DNA from: Candidatus Woesearchaeota archaeon CG10_big_fil_rev_8_21_14_0_10_37_12
GTDB lineage: Archaea > Nanobdellota > Nanobdellia > Woesearchaeales > ARS49
NCBI GenBank assembly: GCA_002762795.1
Contig: PCYA01000009.1
Location: 69,059-122,707 of the forward strand
DNA: 53,649 nucleotides
Reading direction: 5' to 3'
The notes beneath the pieces are model-generated. The model worked only from the letters and a program-made list of their open reading frames with translations, was not told where the DNA came from and searched no databases. This document shows, one piece after another, positions 50,722 to 53,649 of this stretch. Positions within the stretch are counted from its first letter, which is position 1, and the number at the start of each line of letters is the position of its first letter. The position numbers and the translations under genes were made by a program.

Positions 50722-50736
50722 TTTTTTCTAAATAAA

Positions 50737-50872
50737 GAAATTGCCTGAAAACTCGCTATCCCCGCAGCAAGTTGGGGGTATTACGCGAGTTTTCTCGGCA
50801 CTAAAAAACCACCGGGTTTTTGGTGCCCTGAAAATAAAAAGTATTTTCATGGCTTCACCGACCGGCAATTTC
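50737..50872. repeat. Multi-branched inverted-repeat element with GGGGTATT hairpin
   Basis: The outer pair GAAATTGCC (50737-50745) / GGCAATTTC (50864-50872) encloses three hairpins. Hairpin 1 is GAAAACTCGC (50747-50756) / GCGAGTTTTC (50785-50794) around CCCC...GGGG plus GTATT. Hairpin 2 is GGCAC/GTGCC (50797-50827) around AAAAACC/GGTTTTT. Hairpin 3 is TGAAAATA/TATTTTCA (50829-50849). No gene is seen between 50722 and 50962. Confidence 0.6.
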
Positions 50873-50876
50873 AGTC

Positions 50877-50936
50877 TTTCAAAGTTGGTGCAGATAACCG
50901 CAGCAAGCTGCGGGGTATTCGACCCAACATTTGAAA
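50877..50936. repeat. Nested hairpin ending GGGGTATT (copy 2)
   Basis: Outer arms TTTCAAAGTTGG (50877-50888) / CCAACaTTTGAAA (50924-50936) surround the perfect hairpin CCGCAGC AA GCTGCGG (50898-50913), followed by GGTATT. It has the same architecture as the elements at 50747-50794 and 53579-53633, with different outer-arm sequence. Confidence 0.6.
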
Positions 50937-50962
50937 TAAACTTAGAAACCACCTGACTTTAA

Positions 50963-51035
50963 TAGCCCTGACCGGATTTGAACCGGTGTCCTCGGGACCA
51001 GAACCCGATATACTTGACCACTATACTACAGGGCT
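50963..51035 (-). tRNA. tRNA-Gln (anticodon CTG)
   Basis: A 73-nt cloverleaf on the minus strand. The acceptor stem is AGCCCTG/CAGGGCT with discriminator A. The D arm has the GG of the D loop. The anticodon stem TCGGG/CCCGA has loop TTCTGGT (anticodon CTG). A four-base variable loop is followed by T arm ACCGG TTCAAAT CCGGT. No CCA is encoded and no intron is present. A TATA-like TTTTAAAAA lies upstream. Confidence 0.95.
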
Positions 51036-51103
51036 GAATAAAGAAACAAGCAAACTAACGCTTTTTAAAACTTATGTGTCAAGAAAAAAAGAAAATTAAG
51101 TAA

Positions 51104-51244
51104 TTATTCTTGGAAATGGTGAATGGACATTATCAAAAACACCAATGCCAAAACCAAAGAATCCCATCTTGCGCCTTGCCACGCAAACCAGCCAGCAATC
51201 AACGCACCAACTAATTGTACTCCGCCTAAAAGTTTCGCATTCAT
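51104..51244 (-). CDS. 46-residue membrane protein
   Basis: A short ORF with a strong ribosome-binding site (GAGGTGATAG, 5 nt before ATG 51244). It has two hydrophobic stretches: LLGGVQLVGALIAGWFAW and SLVLALVFLIMSI, separated by QGARWD. It is a small two-helix membrane protein with no family that I recognise. It lies between the tRNA and the PAP2-like gene, all on the minus strand. Confidence 0.65.
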   Translation of the reverse strand: MNAKLLGGVQLVGALIAGWFAWQGARWDSLVLALVFLIMSIHHFQE

Positions 51245-51296
51245 TTACTATCACCTCTTTTCCTTACTGAATACGTTAACTTATTTAAAACTTTGC

Positions 51297-51773
51297 TCAG
51301 AAAGAAGCAACAAGCCAAACACTTACAAACCCCAAAATAACACCTAACACTAAACCGATAATAACATCAAAAATATCATGTTTTTTCTCCTGAACTCTAA
51401 TTACTGCAACCAAAACAGCAAGAATTGCAAACACAACAGCAACAACACGATTTGCAAAAAACAAACTCAACAAAACAGTCAAAACTGTCGCACGCATTGC
51501 ATGCAAACTCGGAAAACTCGACGCATCAATTTTCTCAATCCAATTCGCGAATTTCTGTTTTTTAGGCCTTTCTTTAAAATAACACAAACGAATAAGCACA
51601 GTTACTCCAAACGCTAAGATAAACCCGATCAATAACTGAAAAAATAATTCAAAATAACCCAAAAGCAAAACAACCAATGACAAAAAACAGTACAAAGGAA
51701 AACCACCAAACGCGGACGTATCTCTAATTAACTGCAAAACAGCGATGTCCTTGCCTGTGTTTTTAAGGTTCAT
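51297..51773 (-). CDS. PAP2-family membrane phosphatase
   Basis: 158 residues from ATG 51773. Phosphatase motifs: KERPKKQ (motif 1), SSFPSLHAMRAT (motif 2 PSxH) and R-x-x-EKKHDIFDVIIG (motif 3, with the catalytic His). Several transmembrane helices surround them. It likely removes phosphate from a lipid pyrophosphate or phosphatidate. In-frame upstream codons lack family features, and TATA-like sequence lies between them and this ATG. Confidence 0.88.
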   Translation of the reverse strand: MNLKNTGKDIAVLQLIRDTSAFGGFPLYCFLSLVVLLLGYFELFFQLLIGFILAFGVTVLIRLCYFKERPKKQKFANWIEKIDASSFPSLHAMRATVLTVLLSLFFANRVVAVVFAILAVLVAVIRVQEKKHDIFDVIIGLVLGVILGFVSVWLVASF

Positions 51774-51816
51774 ATAGATGCAATTATTTATGGGGTTTAA
51801 ATGGTTTTCCTTCATG

Positions 51817-52236
51817 CTAAGAACAGTAGTTAACCACAAGCATGTACGCATGAACCTCCTCTTCCAATTCTGCTTTGTTTTCTGGTTCTACAAATTCTCT
51901 TCTGTATGCTAAACAAGTACCATCGTTAAGCCAATCTAACTTGTTTGGCCTTATTCTTAACAATAAACTTTTTTTGACCTGCTTTTTAACAACCGCTAAC
52001 TTTCCAATACTTGCAATGGTTTCTTCTGTTCCTTGCGCATTTGAAATTTCATATGCAACCTCGTGTGCAACTTTGCTTCTACCTCCATCGCGAACCAATG
52101 TTAACCTATACGTTATATTATTTTCAGACTCAAATAACAGGGTTTCGCTATTTACATCCGTCTCTCGTTTAATCCTTTCAGATAATCCTCCAACTGTCTT
52201 GTATGCATCTCTTAATGCTGTTTTTGTTGCTCTCAT
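51817..52236 (-). CDS. Hypothetical protein, paralogue of the next gene
   Basis: 139 residues from ATG 52236, one base after the TGA of the neighbouring gene, so translation is coupled. It shares a plan with that gene: an N-terminal helix with K-x-x-GG, a strand-rich middle (LLFESENNITYRLTLVRDGG), and a C-terminal motif DGTCLAYRREFVEPENKAELEEEVHAYM that matches DGTMVWYHRRPVEVPDQKSLDKEVRAYI there. No family recognised. The 3' end overlaps the 5' region of the PAP2 transcript. Confidence 0.6.
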   Translation of the reverse strand: MRATKTALRDAYKTVGGLSERIKRETDVNSETLLFESENNITYRLTLVRDGGRSKVAHEVAYEISNAQGTEETIASIGKLAVVKKQVKKSLLLRIRPNKLDWLNDGTCLAYRREFVEPENKAELEEEVHAYMLVVNYCS

Positions 52237-52237
52237 T

Positions 52238-52711
52238 TCACTCGCCTTTGTCAGACAGTTCATTCACTGTTTTGATATATGCACGAACTTCTTTGTCAAG
52301 AGATTTTTGGTCAGGCACTTCAACTGGACGGCGGTGATACCAAACCATCGTCCCATCAGCTTTGAATTCCAGCTCACTCGGTCTTCCTACACTTTTCAAG
52401 TTTTCTTCAACAACGCGTTTTGCACGCTTAAACCCTGCGTATTTTTCTGCGTTGGGTATTGATTCTTTTTCTGCGTCTATATGACCGGTATAAAAGATGA
52501 AATGTTCAGCAAACCTCGTTCCATCACGGCAATTCAGGCTTATGTCGAATAAAGTTACGGGGGTTTGCATGAATAGTGTGCTCTCAGAAGTAGAACCATC
52601 GTCTGTAATGTCCTTTGGATCTCCTCCTAATTCTTTATACGTCTTGAACAGGATACACTCACCTGATTCTCTATTGTATATTCCATCAACTCTTGTTGCG
52701 TTTTCATTCAT
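52238..52711 (-). CDS. Hypothetical protein, first of a paralogous pair
   Basis: 157 residues from ATG 52711, with ribosome-binding site GGTGGTGA. A variable N-terminal half (ESGECILFKTYKELGG) is followed by LFDISLNCRDGTRFAEHF and the C-terminal motif shared with the downstream gene (ELEFKADGTMVWYHRRPVEVP...EVRAYI). It is soluble and mixed alpha/beta. It is divergent from the TrmB gene at 52819 and may be controlled by it. Function unknown. Confidence 0.6.
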   Translation of the reverse strand: MNENATRVDGIYNRESGECILFKTYKELGGDPKDITDDGSTSESTLFMQTPVTLFDISLNCRDGTRFAEHFIFYTGHIDAEKESIPNAEKYAGFKRAKRVVEENLKSVGRPSELEFKADGTMVWYHRRPVEVPDQKSLDKEVRAYIKTVNELSDKGE

Positions 52712-52762
52712 CTTCACCACCAAAGGATATTAATACAAGTGAGTATAACAAAATATAATAGC

Positions 52763-52773
52763 CCCCTATGGGG
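52763..52773. promoter_or_regulatory. CCCC-TAT-GGGG dyad in the divergent region before TrmB
   Basis: An isolated GC-rich palindrome in an AT-rich intergenic region, about 15 bases upstream of the TrmB TATA box (TTTTTAAATTC, 52788-52798). It lies between two divergent genes and may bind the TrmB protein. Confidence 0.4.
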
Positions 52774-52818
52774 TGGTTATTAGAAAGCTTTTTAAATTCG
52801 GCAATTTATCGTGTATAC

Positions 52819-53577
52819 ATGAACGCAGAAGTGCTGGAGAAAATAGGACTGACAAAAGGAGAAAGCAGAGCATATGTTGCACTCTTGAAGCTTGGCAAAA
52901 GCAGTGTTGGAATAATCATAAATGAAGCAAATATTTCACGATCAAAAATTTATGATGTTCTAGATCGGTTAATTTCAAAAGGACTTGTAAGCATTGTAAC
53001 AGAAGGAAAAATCAAACATTTCACTGCAATTCCACCAAAACGCATTCACGAATTCTTAGAACAACAAAAACAAGAACTCGAAAAAAGAGAAGAAGCGCTA
53101 AAAATGATCACGCCACAACTTGAAAAGCTTCCGTTACTCCAAACAAACACAAGCGCAGAAATTCTCAGCGGACCAAGAGGAATCAAAACATTTTTTGACA
53201 TGTCACTCTATGACAATTCAAAAAAAGAAGAAATACTTGTATTGGGGTACTCAAAAGAAGCAAGCCTGTATTTTCATGCGTACTTTAGAAAACACCACAA
53301 AGAAAGAACACGAAAAAAAATTCCTGGTCGCGTAATATATGATTATGAAACCTGGTTCTTGAAAAATCGTGAGAAGCGAACGTATGTAGAACAAAGATAC
53401 TTGCCAAAAGACATGAAAACACCAGCATTCATATACTTATTTGGAGATGTTATTGGCACAATTGTTTTTACAAAACAACAAAAACTCTGCTTCATGATTA
53501 AAAATAAAATGGTTGCTGAAAGTTACACAGCATATTTTAACATACTCTGGAAGCAAGCAATAAAAACAGGAAAATAA
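52819..53577 (+). CDS. TrmB-family transcriptional regulator
   Basis: 252 residues from ATG 52819. A TATA box 27 nt upstream supports a leaderless start, and the upstream in-frame region is not family-like. The winged helix (about 3-75) reads VLEKIGLTKGESRAYVALLKLG, with recognition helix ISRSKIYDVLDRL. A coiled coil (about 80-105) leads to the PLD-like effector domain (AEILSGPRGIKTFFDMSL...). It ends FNILWKQAIKTGK. It is divergent from the paralogous hypothetical pair. Effector unknown. Confidence 0.88.
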   Translation: MNAEVLEKIGLTKGESRAYVALLKLGKSSVGIIINEANISRSKIYDVLDRLISKGLVSIVTEGKIKHFTAIPPKRIHEFLEQQKQELEKREEALKMITPQLEKLPLLQTNTSAEILSGPRGIKTFFDMSLYDNSKKEEILVLGYSKEASLYFHAYFRKHHKERTRKKIPGRVIYDYETWFLKNREKRTYVEQRYLPKDMKTPAFIYLFGDVIGTIVFTKQQKLCFMIKNKMVAESYTAYFNILWKQAIKTGK

Positions 53578-53578
53578 A

Positions 53579-53633
53579 GAAAAACGCACTATTCCCCGAC
53601 CTGAAGGTCGGGGTATTTTATCGTGCGTTTTTC
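53579..53633. terminator. Nested hairpin ending GGGGTATT (copy 3), after the TrmB stop
   Basis: Outer arms GAAAAACGCAC (53579-53589) / GTGCGTTTTTC (53623-53633) surround CCCCGACC TGAA GGTCGGGG (53594-53613), followed by TATT. It lies one base after the TrmB stop and has a T-run, so it could end transcription. The layout matches the elements at 50747 and 50877. Confidence 0.6.
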
Positions 53634-53649
53634 TACAGCGAAAAATACA

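Overview
The window looks like AT-rich chromosomal DNA from an archaeon, probably a small-genome DPANN-type lineage; I cannot fix the phylum from sequence alone. The archaeal signs are consistent. Many genes have a TATA box (TTTAAATA or TTTATAAA types) about 26 nt before the start codon, which implies leaderless mRNAs, while others have GGTGA-type ribosome binding sites. The information genes are archaeal types: TFS, aEF-1 beta, a Zn-ribbon partner, S15 with the archaeal N-terminus, RtcA, an NMD3-like protein, an XPD helicase, NucS and an archaeal signal peptidase. The single tRNA (Gln, CTG) has no encoded CCA. There are many TrmB and Lrp/AsnC regulators. I saw no rRNA, CRISPR array or transposase.

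Layout. 1-7.6 kb: a receiver-like protein cut by the window edge, a TrmB regulator, an AbrB/PIN toxin-antitoxin pair, a tandem Lrp divergent from a LivJ-like lipoprotein, a cation exchanger, DUF192, lipoproteins and a secreted PLD-like protein. 7.7-16.7 kb: a structured RNA candidate, a secreted Lon-like protease, topoisomerase I, an inverted-repeat island, a broken DUF84 gene, UbiB with a phasin-like partner, and a GCS2 ligase/GATase pair. 16.8-25.9 kb: MoxR/VWA, small winged-helix proteins, a second tandem Lrp with a methyltransferase, a second LivJ-like lipoprotein divergent from TrmB, SpoIIM and a phosphoesterase. 26-29.8 kb: two sigma-70-like genes on either side of a NucS operon. 29.9-34.7 kb: a pyrimidine nucleotide operon (ParB-like, cytidine deaminase, thymidylate synthase fusion, HAD nucleotidase). 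34.8-37.2 kb: VapBC, an Lrp divergent from an acetyltransferase, and an orphan AbrB. 37.2-37.7 kb: a gene-free inverted-repeat island. 37.7-50 kb: housekeeping and information processing. 50-53.6 kb: a Cys-rich lipoprotein, a second hairpin island, tRNA-Gln, small membrane proteins, a paralogous gene pair and a third TrmB.

The most unusual content is the pair of sigma-70-family proteins (25996-28068 and 28995-29768). Both have recognisable region 2 and region 4. Both are driven by the same 18-nt TATA-containing block at exactly the same distance from the start codon. Between them, NucS is translationally coupled to a 28-residue microprotein with a PCNA-box-like motif.

The second theme is a set of structured intergenic elements. 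They include twin hairpins with mutually complementary loops at two loci, a two-hairpin element shared between 12.0 kb and the rpS15 leader, three nested hairpins ending in GGGGTATT, and a promoter-led RNA candidate near 7.8 kb. All function calls come from reading motifs by eye; no database search was possible.
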